From contig CAMLLB010000027.1 in the NCBI GenBank assembly GCA_946480815.1, positions 1 to 50,540 of the forward strand: a stretch of DNA of 50,540 nucleotides. Direction: 5' to 3'. Source of the DNA: an uncultured Flavobacteriales bacterium (GTDB lineage: Bacteria > Bacteroidota > Bacteroidia > Flavobacteriales > Crocinitomicaceae). Numbering within the stretch: the stretch's first letter is position 1; the number at the start of each line of letters is the position of its first letter. Of this stretch, positions 41,658 through 50,540 are shown piece by piece. Under the pieces are notes generated by a model. That model was not told the origin of the DNA, made no database searches, and was given only the letters and a program-made list of their open reading frames with translations. Both the position numbers and the translations under genes were made by a program.

Positions 41658-43604
41658 TTAAACATTTGTCGACAATTCTTTTTCTATCGCTAAACGGACC
41701 AAAGTTGCGAACGCATCTACTGCCATCGAACCTTTATCTCCTTCCCCGCGTTGTCTTACAGAAACCTGATTTTCCTCAGCTTCTTTCTCTCCGACAACCA
41801 GCATAAACGGGATTTTTTTCAGTTCCGCTTCACGTATTTTCTTGCCTATCTTTTCGTTACGGTCATCAACGAATCCGCGAATATCGGAATTATTTAGCAA
41901 TTCTAAAACATTCTTTGCATAATCGTTGTATTTATCACTGATCGGAAGGATCGCAACTTGCTCTGTTGTTAACCACAATGGGAAGTCTCCCGCACAGTGT
42001 TCCAACAATACCGCAACAAAGCGTTCCATCGACCCGAATGGCGCGCGGTGAATCATTACCGGACGGTGTTTTTGGTTATCAGCGCCGGTATATTCCAATT
42101 CAAAACGCTCCGGTAAATTGTAATCTACCTGGATTGTTCCAAGCTGCCATTCTCTTCCCAAAGCATCCTGAACCATGAAATCCAGTTTCGGGCCGTAAAA
42201 TGCTGCTTCACCCAATTCCACCACTGTAGGAAGGTTTTTCTCTGCAGCCGCTTCAATGATCGCATTTTCAGCTTTCGCCCAATTTTCATCCGAACCGATG
42301 TATTTTGTCGGATTTTCAGGATCTCTTAACGAAATTTGTGCTTTGAAGTTCTGGAAATCAAGTGTTTTAAAGATATACAACACCAAATCAATTACCTTCT
42401 TGAACTCATCTTTCACCTGATCCTGCGTACAGAAAATATGTGCATCATCTTGTGTAAACCCGCGAACACGTGTCAAACCATGTAGCTCACCACTTTGTTC
42501 GTAACGGTAAACTGTTCCGAATTCCGCAAAACGGGCCGGTAAGTCTTTATATGAGCGAGGCTTGCTTTTAAAGATCTCACAGTGATGCGGACAGTTCATC
42601 GGTTTCAACAAAAACTCTTCATTCGGGTCCGGAGTTTTGATCGGCTGGAACGAATCTGCACCATACTTCTCGTAGTGACCGGAAGTCACATATAAATCCT
42701 TATTCCCGATATGCGGCGTGATTACCTGTTCATATCCGGCTTTACGCTGTGCTCTTTTAAGGAAATTCTCCAAGCGCTCACGTAATGCAGCACCTTTCGG
42801 CAACCACAATGGCAAACCTGAACCTACTTTCTGAGAGAAGGTAAACAATTCCAGTTCTTTCCCCAATTTACGGTGATCGCGGCGTTTTGCCTCTTCCACT
42901 TTCTCCAGGTATTCTGTCAATTCAGCCTGTTTTGGGAAAGTAATCCCGTATACACGCGTCAACTGTTTGTTTTTCTCATCACCACGCCAGTAAGCACCGG
43001 CAATCGACATCAACTTCACCGCCTTAATGAAGCCGGTATCCGGAACGTGAGGTCCACGACATAAATCCGTGAAATTTCCCTGAGTATAAAAAGTAATGGA
43101 ACCATCCGGTAAATCCTGGATCAACTCCAACTTATACGGGTCTTCTTTCTCAGTAAAATAAGCCAGGGCATCTGCTTTCGAAACCTCTTTACGTACGTAA
43201 GGGTTCTTTAGCTTCGCAAGCTCCTTCATTTTTTGTTCGATTTTATCCAGATCTTCTTCCTTAAAAGTATAATCCATAAAATCAACATCGTAATAATACC
43301 CGTTCGCAATCGGAGGTCCGATAGCCAATTTAATTCCCGGATAATAAAACTCCAACGCCTCTGCCATTAAGTGAGCTGAAGAGTGCCACATGGTCGATTT
43401 TCCTTCCTCATCGTTCCAGGTCAGTAACTGCAACTTACAGTCACCGATCAACGGACGGGTTGCGTCGATTACCACGTTATCCACTTTGGCTGCCAATACG
43501 TTACGAGCCAATCCTTCAGAAATGCTAAGAGCAACATCCAATGCTGTTGCTCCTGCTTCGTATTGTCTAACTGATCCGTCAGGAAGAGTTACATTAATCA
43601 TCAC
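41658..43604 (-). CDS. thrS: threonyl-tRNA synthetase
   Basis: 648 aa, the full bacterial length. In order: TGS domain (about 1-62), editing domain with HSSAH (removes Ser-tRNAThr), and the class II catalytic core with zinc ligands Cys in [10 protein letters not shown], motif 2 ([31 protein letters not shown]) and motif 3 ([19 protein letters not shown]), then an anticodon-binding domain ([23 protein letters not shown]). It charges tRNAThr with threonine. The start is one of two adjacent ATGs at 43599-43604. First gene of the thrS-infC-rpmI-rplT operon; the promoter should lie in 43605-43625 next to the upstream terminator. Confidence 0.99.
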   Translation of the reverse strand: MMINVTLPDGSVRQYEAGATALDVALSISEGLARNVLAAKVDNVVIDATRPLIGDCKLQLLTWNDEEGKSTMWHSSAHLMAEALEFYYPGIKLAIGPPIANGYYYDVDFMDYTFKEEDLDKIEQKMKELAKLKNPYVRKEVSKADALAYFTEKEDPYKLELIQDLPDGSITFYTQGNFTDLCRGPHVPDTGFIKAVKLMSIAGAYWRGDEKNKQLTRVYGITFPKQAELTEYLEKVEEAKRRDHRKLGKELELFTFSQKVGSGLPLWLPKGAALRERLENFLKRAQRKAGYEQVITPHIGNKDLYVTSGHYEKYGADSFQPIKTPDPNEEFLLKPMNCPHHCEIFKSKPRSYKDLPARFAEFGTVYRYEQSGELHGLTRVRGFTQDDAHIFCTQDQVKDEFKKVIDLVLYIFKTLDFQNFKAQISLRDPENPTKYIGSDENWAKAENAIIEAAAEKNLPTVVELGEAAFYGPKLDFMVQDALGREWQLGTIQVDYNLPERFELEYTGADNQKHRPVMIHRAPFGSMERFVAVLLEHCAGDFPLWLTTEQVAILPISDKYNDYAKNVLELLNNSDIRGFVDDRNEKIGKKIREAELKKIPFMLVVGEKEAEENQVSVRQRGEGDKGSMAVDAFATLVRLAIEKELSTNV

Positions 43605-43620
43605 TTATAAAATTTAGTAC

Positions 43621-43650
43621 AAAAATAGGCTTTATCTATGAAAAAAGCCT
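43621..43650 (-). terminator. terminator after the 43663 gene
   Basis: AGGCTTT (43627-43633) and AAAGCCT (43644-43650) are perfect arms. On the minus strand they are followed by a T-rich run (complement of 43621-43626). That run also reads TATTTTTG, a TAnnTTTG match that could serve as the thrS -7 element, 15 bases before its ATG. Confidence 0.8.
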
Positions 43651-43662
43651 CATTTCCGCGAT

Positions 43663-44166
43663 TTAAGGTTCAATACCGTAAACTAAAACGATCCCTTCTT
43701 TTGTTCCTTTTCCGGAACCGATTGAATATTCGATATGGATATTTCTCAAACGATCAGCATCCGGAACTTTAGCAACATACGCATCATTCAATTCCGTTGT
43801 GCTGAATTTCAGGTTTTTACCCTGTGCCTTTTTGAATTCCTTGATCAACACACGGTCTTTAATGTCCGCCGAAGCGTCATAGATTCTTATAGTCAATGAA
43901 GCAGCACATTTTTTAGCACTGATCGCAAATTTATATTCATCCAAAAGAAAGGTATACACTTCAATATGCTTCACCTGTTTTGAGGCTCCTGCTGTAAAGT
44001 ATGTGATTTTAGAACCTTCATATCGTGTTCCTTTGATCATTTCCTTACATTCCTGCTTCAGGGTGCTCATCTGAGCTTCCAATACATTATCATTTCCTCC
44101 GGATACCAGTCCGATCCACAACAAACAAACAACAAGTGGAAGAGCGAATTTGAATAGCTTTATCAT
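43663..44166 (-). CDS. hypothetical exported protein
   Basis: 167 aa with a signal peptide or membrane anchor (residues 1-24, ends VSGGN). A short helical segment (NVLEAQMSTLKQECKEMIKG) precedes a beta-rich domain (SKITYFTAGASKQVKHIEVYTFLLDEYKFAISAKKCAASLTIRIYDASADIKDRVLI). Two Cys are present, one in each part. No family was recognised. It lies 6 bp downstream of the 44173 lipoprotein gene on the same strand, so the two form an operon ending at the 43621 terminator and probably share a function. Confidence 0.75.
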   Translation of the reverse strand: MIKLFKFALPLVVCLLWIGLVSGGNDNVLEAQMSTLKQECKEMIKGTRYEGSKITYFTAGASKQVKHIEVYTFLLDEYKFAISAKKCAASLTIRIYDASADIKDRVLIKEFKKAQGKNLKFSTTELNDAYVAKVPDADRLRNIHIEYSIGSGKGTKEGIVLVYGIEP

Positions 44167-44172
44167 AAAAAA

Positions 44173-45027
44173 TTATTTCCCTGGTTTAACAATATTTGAA
44201 CGTACCATTTTTACTTCTTTTGCCAAAGCCTGGTATTCAGCTTCTGTCAATTCCGGCGTTTCACGATTGATGTTATTGGACACTTTCTTTACCGAAGCCA
44301 TCCCTTCGTAGGTATTCAAAATACCTTCATACATCTTGATCACTTCTTTCAAACGTGCATCCTCCTGAGCCGGGTGACTTTTGAATCCTTTGATGATATT
44401 TTTCAGCAAGCTCATTTGCTCAACCAACAACTTCCCGATCTCGGATTTGTCTTTATTATTGTCAATCCCCAGGTACATTCCTTCGATCCATGAACCGGAG
44501 AACTGAATCGCCCCCAAGTACTTCAGATCATTGTTATCCATATATTCATCGGATTTATCCTGGATTTCATAAATGATATCCTGCAATGCTTCCACATCTC
44601 CCAATCCTTTATCAAATTTGGAGATCAATTCCTTATCGGAAAAAACACTTTCCAATCCTACTTTTGATCCCAGCTTTTGAATAACCACCAAATACTCACG
44701 TGCTTCCTGTGTTTTCGAATTGATTGCACAGTAGGCCATATCCGTAGAATAAACTCCCAGGTTAATCAACTGATCAATTTTTACAGAATACTTGTCTGCA
44801 TCCGCAACCGGATTTGTTTTACCGGCAACATACGGCAAACCGGCATCTTTAAATGCATTCGCGATACTGATAGGAGGAGGTAATACATAATCATTGTCAG
44901 AAGACTCACCCGACTCATCTGTGGTTTCTACAGTAGCGACTTCATTTTTTTCAGTCTCTCCTCCTCCACACGATGTCAGGCTTAGGGTTAGGGCAAAAGC
45001 AGGTACAAAATAATTCAGTTTAAACAT
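44173..45027 (-). CDS. hypothetical lipoprotein
   Basis: 284 aa from the ATG at 45027; an upstream in-frame ATG at 45063 adds 12 residues that do not look like a signal. Lipoprotein signal ending LTSC (Cys20), then a Gly/Glu-rich linker, then an all-helical domain of about 220 residues (YSVKIDQLINLGVYSTDMAYCAINSKTQEAREYLVVIQKLGSKVG ... AEYQALAKEVKMVRSNIVKPGK). Its helical repeats suggest a periplasmic scaffold; no family name can be given. First gene of a two-gene operon, divergent from comEC. Confidence 0.78.
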   Translation of the reverse strand: MFKLNYFVPAFALTLSLTSCGGGETEKNEVATVETTDESGESSDNDYVLPPPISIANAFKDAGLPYVAGKTNPVADADKYSVKIDQLINLGVYSTDMAYCAINSKTQEAREYLVVIQKLGSKVGLESVFSDKELISKFDKGLGDVEALQDIIYEIQDKSDEYMDNNDLKYLGAIQFSGSWIEGMYLGIDNNKDKSEIGKLLVEQMSLLKNIIKGFKSHPAQEDARLKEVIKMYEGILNTYEGMASVKKVSNNINRETPELTEAEYQALAKEVKMVRSNIVKPGK

Positions 45028-45140
45028 AATTTGGTTTGTAAAGTTTTGATTGTAAAGAAACAAAGAAAAATCAATTTGGGGTGTTCTCTATCGAACAATT
45101 TATTAGATTCGTCTATAATTTTTAACCCACTATCACGAAA

Positions 45141-47081
45141 ATGCCACTATTACCACTTTCACTGGGATTGATCCTGGGTATTCTTTTGTCGTTTGTCTCT
45201 GGTCGAAATCCGGATGGAATCGGGCTGACAATGATGGTGTTATTTACCATAACAATGCTTTTGTTGGTAGTTAACCGACTTTTCAAAATCACTCTTTTCC
45301 CGAAGATTATCCCGGTAATTGCATTCAGTTTATTTTTTGCCCTGATCGGTTTTTGCAAACTGGAATTGCAGAAGAAAAGCTTATCAACCCCTGAAGAGTT
45401 AACTGAGCTGGTGAATTTTGGAACGGTATTCAAAAGCAAGATCTCCGAATCCGGTTATCAAACCATACACCTTTCGCTCGAAAAATCAGTACGTCGAAAC
45501 AAACAAATTCCCATCCGTGGAAATCTCATTCTAACGCTTGACACACTCGAAGGAAAATACGGACTTGGTGACTTTGTCGCATTCAAAACGACCGTCGAAT
45601 CCTTCCGTAACGAAACCAATCCGGGAAGTTTTGATGCGGAATATTATTACGGAACACATCATTATGCGGGGAGAGCTTTCATCCCATCCAATTGGATTTC
45701 GAAGGTCGGTTCACGCAAAAACCTGGCAATCTTCTTTTCCAAATGGCAGGATGAGATCGGGCGAAAAATGAAATCCTGGCTTCCTGAATCAGTTGCAGGC
45801 ATCGGAGTTGCACTGCTATTGGGAAACAAAGCTGATATCGACCAGGAAGTATTGGACTCTTTTTCCAACACCGGGGCCATGCACGTACTCGCTGTTTCAG
45901 GATTACATGTCGGGATTATCTTAATTATTTTCCAGTACATACTCGGTTTTTTCAGCCGGTGGATCTCAAAGAAACAAGCGGTTCTTTTTTCCGTTGTTCT
46001 CATTTGGGGATTCGGTTTGCTGAGCGGTGCCTCCCCTTCCGTAATCCGTGCAGTTGTGATGTTCAGCATCCTGGCACTGGGACAATTATTGAGCAGGAAA
46101 AATACCGGGATGAATAACCTGATCCTTTCTGCCATTATACTGCTGATGTATGATCCTTATTATTTATTTGACATTGGTTTCCAATTATCTTATGTTGCTT
46201 TGATCGGAATTTTATTGTTTCAAAATCCCATTTACAAGCTCATTTCAATCAAACAAAAATGGCTGGATTGGATCTGGAAAGGCAGTGCGGTAGGGATTGC
46301 CGCTACAATTGCAACCACTCCTTTCATGCTGTATTGGTTCCATCAGTTCCCCAATTACTTCCTGATCTCCAATATCGTTGTCATGTTACTCGGATTTATC
46401 GTCCTGCTCTTCTTAATTATCCTCATTTTCACAGCCTGGATTCCTTATTTCAATGCGCTGATCATTTTCCTGACCGTTATTTCACTGCAGGGTTTGATTA
46501 TCGGGATTCAATTTGCAGATCAGATTCCCGGAGGTGTTTCCGGTGGATTTGAGCTCAACTTCATCCAATTTATGACACTGGGGATATTCATCGGTTATTC
46601 CTTTCACACCTTATTGATCAGACAACTTTTTCCTAAAATGGCACTCGTCGGATTAGCTGTTTGCCTGCTGTTTATTTCCTGGAAACGCGAAGTGAAATTT
46701 GAGAAAAATGAACTCCGGGTCTTTTCCGGCAAGGCTTTTTGCGGTACAATCCAATACAAAGGAAGGCTCATTACTTTTGCCGAAGATATTCCAAGGAACA
46801 AACAAATTCTCCAAACACTTAAAAACGCGGTTCGCGAATCCGGGTTGAATCTGAGCAAATCCATTATTTTGAAATCCGATAACAGGATTTATCTGGATAG
46901 TCGGGAAATCTCATTTACAAAACAAAAGAACGGATGGAAATTTAAGATCGGTAAGAAGGAATTCAGCTATCTGCTGAAAGGAAATCCCGGAAAATCTCAT
47001 AACAAAGCACTGTTATCTCAACGCTTACAGCATTATTTATATGGAGATGAGAAGATTAAACCGTTTTGTATTCCGATTTAA
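45141..47081 (+). CDS. comEC: ComEC/Rec2-family DNA uptake channel
   Basis: 646 aa. An N-terminal membrane region is followed by a DUF4131-like soluble domain (about 80-200) and a Competence domain with about 7-8 helices. The family signature is LLLGNKADIDQEVLDSFSNTGAMHVLAVSGLHVGIILII, with further conserved LLSGASPSVIRAVVMF and DPYYLFDIGFQLSYVAL. It carries single-stranded DNA across the inner membrane in natural transformation. The C-terminal metallo-beta-lactamase nuclease domain of B. subtilis ComEC is missing; only a short soluble tail (about 520-646) remains, as usual in Bacteroidota. Monocistronic, divergent from the 44173 gene. Confidence 0.93.
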   Translation: MPLLPLSLGLILGILLSFVSGRNPDGIGLTMMVLFTITMLLLVVNRLFKITLFPKIIPVIAFSLFFALIGFCKLELQKKSLSTPEELTELVNFGTVFKSKISESGYQTIHLSLEKSVRRNKQIPIRGNLILTLDTLEGKYGLGDFVAFKTTVESFRNETNPGSFDAEYYYGTHHYAGRAFIPSNWISKVGSRKNLAIFFSKWQDEIGRKMKSWLPESVAGIGVALLLGNKADIDQEVLDSFSNTGAMHVLAVSGLHVGIILIIFQYILGFFSRWISKKQAVLFSVVLIWGFGLLSGASPSVIRAVVMFSILALGQLLSRKNTGMNNLILSAIILLMYDPYYLFDIGFQLSYVALIGILLFQNPIYKLISIKQKWLDWIWKGSAVGIAATIATTPFMLYWFHQFPNYFLISNIVVMLLGFIVLLFLIILIFTAWIPYFNALIIFLTVISLQGLIIGIQFADQIPGGVSGGFELNFIQFMTLGIFIGYSFHTLLIRQLFPKMALVGLAVCLLFISWKREVKFEKNELRVFSGKAFCGTIQYKGRLITFAEDIPRNKQILQTLKNAVRESGLNLSKSIILKSDNRIYLDSREISFTKQKNGWKFKIGKKEFSYLLKGNPGKSHNKALLSQRLQHYLYGDEKIKPFCIPI

Positions 47082-47083
47082 CA

Positions 47084-47165
47084 GGTGACTTCGACTACGC
47101 TCAGTCACCCTGTTTCAATGGAGATTATTACCTTAAAAAAGGTGGCTGAGCGTAGTCGAAGCCAC
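47084..47165. repeat. paired palindromic repeat, family R2 (best copy)
   Basis: Half 1 (47084-47109) has arms GGTGACT and AGTCACC around TCGACTACGCTC. Half 2 (47141-47165) is the inverse, with arms GGTGGCT and AGCCAC around GAGCGTAGTCGA. The A:T pair of one stem is G:C in the other, a compensatory change that supports real folding. It sits in the convergent gap between comEC and the 47168 gene and ends 2 bp from that gene's stop codon, so it may end transcription or protect mRNA 3' ends. Confidence 0.92.
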
Positions 47166-47167
47166 AA

Positions 47168-48055
47168 TTAATCCAAAGGCATATAGAACTGATCATACCT
47201 TCTGGTGATCAATACATTTTTATCTGCCTGAGAAACTGCCTCTACAACGTAAATAGTTTCTTTGGATTCAGGATCACTATCCTTTTTAAAGGAAAAAACA
47301 TACTCCGAACTTTTGAAATCCGGGATTTCATTTTTCATTTGACGGGCAGCCAATTTGAGAACGATTCCCTGCGCAGCAGTACTTTGATTTTCACTGGCAA
47401 AGCGCATAACCAGGAACAGGTTATTGAGAAAATCGTTTTTCTCTTCATCGTTCAAATTAAACGCTCGATTTTTCATCATGGAATAAAAGGCCAGGTCGTC
47501 ATTGGAAGTAAAACCTCCCATGTCGCGGGTAAGCCAATCTTCTTTCATATATTTTTCGGCCCATACCTGGTTGGAGATTCCTGTTTGAAACTCGTCAATA
47601 ATCTCCATTTTGCGCAATACATTCCGGTTATTTAGAAAGCATTGTGCAATAATAAATTCACAAGTGGTATCCTGTACCAATTCAAACCAATGCGTTTCCA
47701 TGTAAAGTACCTCTGTTGTATCAGCCAGCAGTACCATCTTCTGATCTTCGATCAAGGGATCAATTTCTTTGGTAGAAAGCCCGTTCTGGCTCATGTTGTA
47801 TTTTACTTCGAAAAGCGAGTCCAGGCGTTGATAGGATAGCGGTTTCACAAGCACCGTTTCACCGTAGGTCAGTGCCACATATTTTTTGTTTACCGCAGCA
47901 AAGTCATGTGCCAATTGTTGTTCCAGGCTTTCTTTCCGGTTTCGTTCCAAATCCTCCAGACTTGGCCCGGGAACATACTTCAAACCGCAGGAAGTAACAG
48001 AAATAACAACAAGCAAAAAAGAGGTAAAACGACTTAGAAAGTTTATTCCCGACAT
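47168..48055 (-). CDS. hypothetical lipoprotein
   Basis: 295 aa with lipoprotein signal ending SVTSC (Cys23), preceded by a longer basic start (MSGINFLSRFTSF). The mature part is mainly helical and acidic (LEDLERNRKESLEQQLAHDFAAVNKKYVALTYGETVLVKPLSYQRLDSLFEVKYNMSQNGLSTKEI), with a mid-region QDTTCEFIIAQCFLNNRNVLRKMEIIDEF, and a final beta segment (YVFSFKKDSDPESKETIYVVEAVSQADKNVLITRRYDQFYMPLD). No family was recognised. Divergent from the 48097 gene, with only 41 bp between the two start codons. Confidence 0.78.
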   Translation of the reverse strand: MSGINFLSRFTSFLLVVISVTSCGLKYVPGPSLEDLERNRKESLEQQLAHDFAAVNKKYVALTYGETVLVKPLSYQRLDSLFEVKYNMSQNGLSTKEIDPLIEDQKMVLLADTTEVLYMETHWFELVQDTTCEFIIAQCFLNNRNVLRKMEIIDEFQTGISNQVWAEKYMKEDWLTRDMGGFTSNDDLAFYSMMKNRAFNLNDEEKNDFLNNLFLVMRFASENQSTAAQGIVLKLAARQMKNEIPDFKSSEYVFSFKKDSDPESKETIYVVEAVSQADKNVLITRRYDQFYMPLD

Positions 48056-48074
48056 ATTTATGACTTTATATTAT

Positions 48075-48092
48075 CAAAAATAACGAATTTTG
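48075..48092. promoter_or_regulatory. back-to-back -7 elements in the 41-bp divergent spacer
   Basis: CAAAAATA (48075-48082) is TATTTTTG on the minus strand, a perfect TAnnTTTG for the 47168 gene. GAATTTTG (48085-48092) is a weaker plus-strand element, 4 bases before the GTG of the 48097 gene. The two form an imperfect dyad CAAAAATAACGAATTTTG. Their -33 elements would lie inside the opposite genes. Confidence 0.45.
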
Positions 48093-48096
48093 TCGG

Positions 48097-50540
48097 GTGA
48101 AATTGTCCTACTGTATTCTTCTAACTTTTATTCTGATTTCAGCTTCTTTACCGGCACAAAAAACGGTTTCGGGAAAGAGGACGAATCACGCCATTTCACT
48201 CGACGGAATGTTACTGGAAGTTGCCTGGGATGAGGCCGAAACAGCTACAGATTTCATCAACAATTATCCCAATCCGGGTGTAGAAAGCAAATACAAAAGC
48301 GAAGTAAAATTCCTCTACGACGATCAATATATCTATATCGGGGCAAAGTTAACAGACCATCAACCGGATTCCATCATTGCTTTTTTGTCTGAACGGGATG
48401 ACTTCGGGAATGCAGATTGGTTCGGGATTTTAATTGATCCGTATGGTGCCGGGCAAAATGCCTTTGGTTTTTATGTAACTGCTGCCGGAACAGAACTGGA
48501 TGCCATCATCAACCAGGTAAACGAAGATTATTCCTGGAACGCCGTTTGGCGAAGTAAAGTCAAACGGATTGTCGATGGCTGGAGCCTGGAGATCCGGATT
48601 CCATTGACCCAATTGCGCTTCCCGAAAGAAACGATTCAAAACTGGCGAATTAATTTTGTTAGAAATGTGCGCAGGAACCGCGAAACCTCACACTGGTCAT
48701 ATGTTGATCCGCAACAATATGGTGAAATTGCACAGAGCGGTTATATCAAAGGAATTGAAAATTTAGGAACTCCCTTGCGGCTGTCTTTTTCACCCTATTC
48801 AACGATGTACCTGGAAGACAGCTATGATGAAAATTCGCAATCCCAGGATTGGGGATTCAGGCCGCGATTCGGAATGGACATGAAGGTCGGGTTGAGTGAA
48901 TCATTTACCCTTGATGCAACCTTGATCCCGGATTTCGGGCAAACAGTTTCGGATCGCCTGGTTTTAAACCTTTCTCCTTTTGAAGTGCGTTATCCGGAGA
49001 ACAGGCCTTTCTTCCTGGAAGGAATGGATTTGTTCGGAATCGGAGATTTATTTTATTCCCGAAGAATCGGTGCGGAAAGTTATCTGAAAGAACAAGCGCT
49101 CGATTCGGCAGCTCAAGATCCAAATAACACCATCAGCTCCATCCCCGACAGAGCTCAATTGATCAATGCCCTGAAAATCTCAGGACGAACAAAAGGTGGT
49201 TTGGGAATAGGTGTTTTTAATGCCATTGAAAACAGGTCATTTCTTCATTATGAAGATTCCGCCGGTAACGGCCATAAAATCCTTGCGCATCCGTTATCAA
49301 ATTACAATGTCTTTGTACTGTCTCAAAACCTGAAAAACAACGCCAATATTTCGCTCCTGAATACCAATGTAATCCGACCCGAAATCAATGTACTTTCCAA
49401 TGTCAGTACATTGCAGGGATTGGTATTTAACAAAGCCAGAGTTTACGGCATCTCTGCTAATACGCAGGTTTCGGTCAATTCTTCCGGAAATAAGGCAAAT
49501 GTAGGCCGATCCTCTTCGATCAGTTTCCAAAAAGTGAAAGGAGTCAATCAGTTCAATATTGATTACTACGATTGTGACGACAACTACAACCCTACAGAAT
49601 TAGGTTTCCTGGCCCGTAATAATTTCTTTGGTTTTTATGGTCGGTATCGCTGGACGGGATACAAAGCTACCAAACACACGTTAAGAAGAAATTTCACAGC
49701 CGAAAACACGGTGGAATATTTATACAAGCCTGCCAAATTTGCCTTTTGGTCGATCAACACCGAATACATCATCACGACCAAAAAATTCCTTTCCGCAGGC
49801 ATTTCCCTGAACTATTACCCCTTGGGAGAACGTGATTTTTTCGAGTCCCGCGTATTCGGAATACCGGTTCATTTTCCCGCATCATTCCAATACGGAGGAT
49901 TTTACTCAAGTGATTATTCGAAACGTTTCGCATTGGACTTTTATGCTTATCACCGTGTATTTGACAGAAAAGGCATGTCGAACCTGGATTTGAATATCAG
50001 CCCGCGGATTCGGATCGCACCAAAAGTATTTACTGTTTTGAGCGCGACGGTCAACCGTTATTTCCACAATTTCGGGTACGTGCGGGTCACGGATACCAAT
50101 TATACCGATCAGATCACATTGGGAAATCGCGAACGCTGGATCGTTACAAACTCCATTGCGCTGGATTACAATTTTACCAAAACATTCAGCTTAAAATTGC
50201 GCTTTAATCACTATTGGCAGGAAGTTTCCTATAAATCGTTCATGGAATTACTGGATGACGGAAGCTATCGTTCTTCTTCCTATACCGGACTCGACACTTT
50301 AGGTCACAGTTACCACAATACCAGTTTCAATGCCTTTACGGTTGATTTTGACTTACGCTGGGTGATTTACCCAGGAAGTGAGATCCGTTTTGTCTGGAAG
50401 TACAATATCTATGCTTCAAAAAACGGGCTGGACTACGGATACTTCAAAACCTTCAATAATCTATTCGACAACCCGTACCTGAATTCATTCTCAGTGAAAG
50501 GGCTTTTCTACATCGATGCCGGGAAGTGGTTCCGGAAGAA
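48097..50540 (+). CDS. DUF5916 / CBM9-like outer-membrane protein (partial, runs off the window)
   Basis: Open frame with no stop to the window end: at least 814 codons. The start is GTG (48097), the first start codon after an in-frame stop at 48061-48063, giving a signal peptide (MKLSYCILLTFILISASLPAQ). The N-terminal CBM9-like domain (about 30-220) shows ISLDGMLLEVAWDEAETATDF, FLYDDQYIYIGAKLTD, DPYGAGQNAFGFYVTAAGTELDA, GWSLEIRIPLTQLRFPK and INFVRNVRRNRETSHWS. The DUF5916 part follows with RYPENRPFFLEGMDLFG and FYSRRIG, then many amphipathic strands suggesting a beta-barrel in the outer membrane. By length the C-terminus is probably only a few residues beyond the edge. Role unknown; a sugar- or peptide-binding outer-membrane function is inferred. 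Confidence 0.9.
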   Translation, partial: MKLSYCILLTFILISASLPAQKTVSGKRTNHAISLDGMLLEVAWDEAETATDFINNYPNPGVESKYKSEVKFLYDDQYIYIGAKLTDHQPDSIIAFLSERDDFGNADWFGILIDPYGAGQNAFGFYVTAAGTELDAIINQVNEDYSWNAVWRSKVKRIVDGWSLEIRIPLTQLRFPKETIQNWRINFVRNVRRNRETSHWSYVDPQQYGEIAQSGYIKGIENLGTPLRLSFSPYSTMYLEDSYDENSQSQDWGFRPRFGMDMKVGLSESFTLDATLIPDFGQTVSDRLVLNLSPFEVRYPENRPFFLEGMDLFGIGDLFYSRRIGAESYLKEQALDSAAQDPNNTISSIPDRAQLINALKISGRTKGGLGIGVFNAIENRSFLHYEDSAGNGHKILAHPLSNYNVFVLSQNLKNNANISLLNTNVIRPEINVLSNVSTLQGLVFNKARVYGISANTQVSVNSSGNKANVGRSSSISFQKVKGVNQFNIDYYDCDDNYNPTELGFLARNNFFGFYGRYRWTGYKATKHTLRRNFTAENTVEYLYKPAKFAFWSINTEYIITTKKFLSAGISLNYYPLGERDFFESRVFGIPVHFPASFQYGGFYSSDYSKRFALDFYAYHRVFDRKGMSNLDLNISPRIRIAPKVFTVLSATVNRYFHNFGYVRVTDTNYTDQITLGNRERWIVTNSIALDYNFTKTFSLKLRFNHYWQEVSYKSFMELLDDGSYRSSSYTGLDTLGHSYHNTSFNAFTVDFDLRWVIYPGSEIRFVWKYNIYASKNGLDYGYFKTFNNLFDNPYLNSFSVKGLFYIDAGKWFRK

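Noticed and set aside
45141..47081. comEC truncated by mutation
   Set aside because: Bacteroidota ComEC proteins commonly lack the C-terminal metallo-beta-lactamase domain, and no remnant of it is visible downstream.

Overview
The window looks like chromosomal DNA of a Bacteroidota bacterium of order Flavobacteriales, possibly a Fluviicola/Crocinitomicaceae relative (family placement is inference). The supporting signs are: secreted proteins ending in the type A (Por) and type B (gliding-motility C-terminal) sorting domains of the type IX secretion system; a stand-alone GldM C-terminal-like protein; a Bacteroidota-type GlmU-like nucleotidyltransferase; PafA phosphatase; ComEC without a metallo-beta-lactamase domain; many lipoproteins; TAnnTTTG-type -7 promoter elements; and almost no Shine-Dalgarno sequences. 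No phage, integrase, transposase or CRISPR array is visible.

Layout. 1-14.4 kb, nearly all minus strand: tandem repeat, lon, a small DUF4287-like protein, a lipoprotein (+), a 952-aa type IX-secreted protein, the GlmU-like enzyme, a HAD phosphatase, a sodium:solute symporter, trigger factor, tRNA-Leu(UAG) and pafA. 14.4-24.9 kb: miaE (+), a large beta-propeller sensor kinase (-), then a plus-strand MarR-MFP-RND-TolC efflux operon with 4-bp overlaps, ended by a strong bidirectional terminator, and a LytTR response regulator (-). Kinase and regulator flank the efflux operon and may be a split pair. 25-31.6 kb: an alkaline-phosphatase-superfamily protein, a YchJ-type SEC-C protein translationally coupled to a serine hydrolase lipoprotein, the GldM-like protein, a small lipoprotein and a PKD/type-B-sorted surface protein. 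31.8-38.6 kb: a DEAD-box RNA helicase, an unknown protein, and a translesion-synthesis pair (DnaE2-like polymerase and a catalytically intact Y-family polymerase) separated by 537 bp of palindrome-rich DNA. 38.8-43.6 kb: three small unknown proteins and the classic thrS-infC-rpmI-rplT translation operon. 43.6-50.5 kb: two exported proteins, comEC, another lipoprotein, and a DUF5916/CBM9-like outer-membrane protein that runs off the right edge.

The most notable non-gene signal is a set of dispersed intergenic palindromic repeats in three families (called R1, R2, R3 here). They fill five of the eight convergent gene junctions; the other three are a 19-bp-arm terminator or gaps of 35 bp or less. 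One R2 copy shows compensatory changes in its stems. Two 65-bp R1 copies (62/65 identical) lie in inverted orientation around the dnaE2-like gene. No clearly new multi-gene system was recognised. The best leads are the repeats, the structured spacer upstream of dnaE2, a 142-bp imperfect inverted repeat near the HAD gene, and a near-leaderless helicase promoter.
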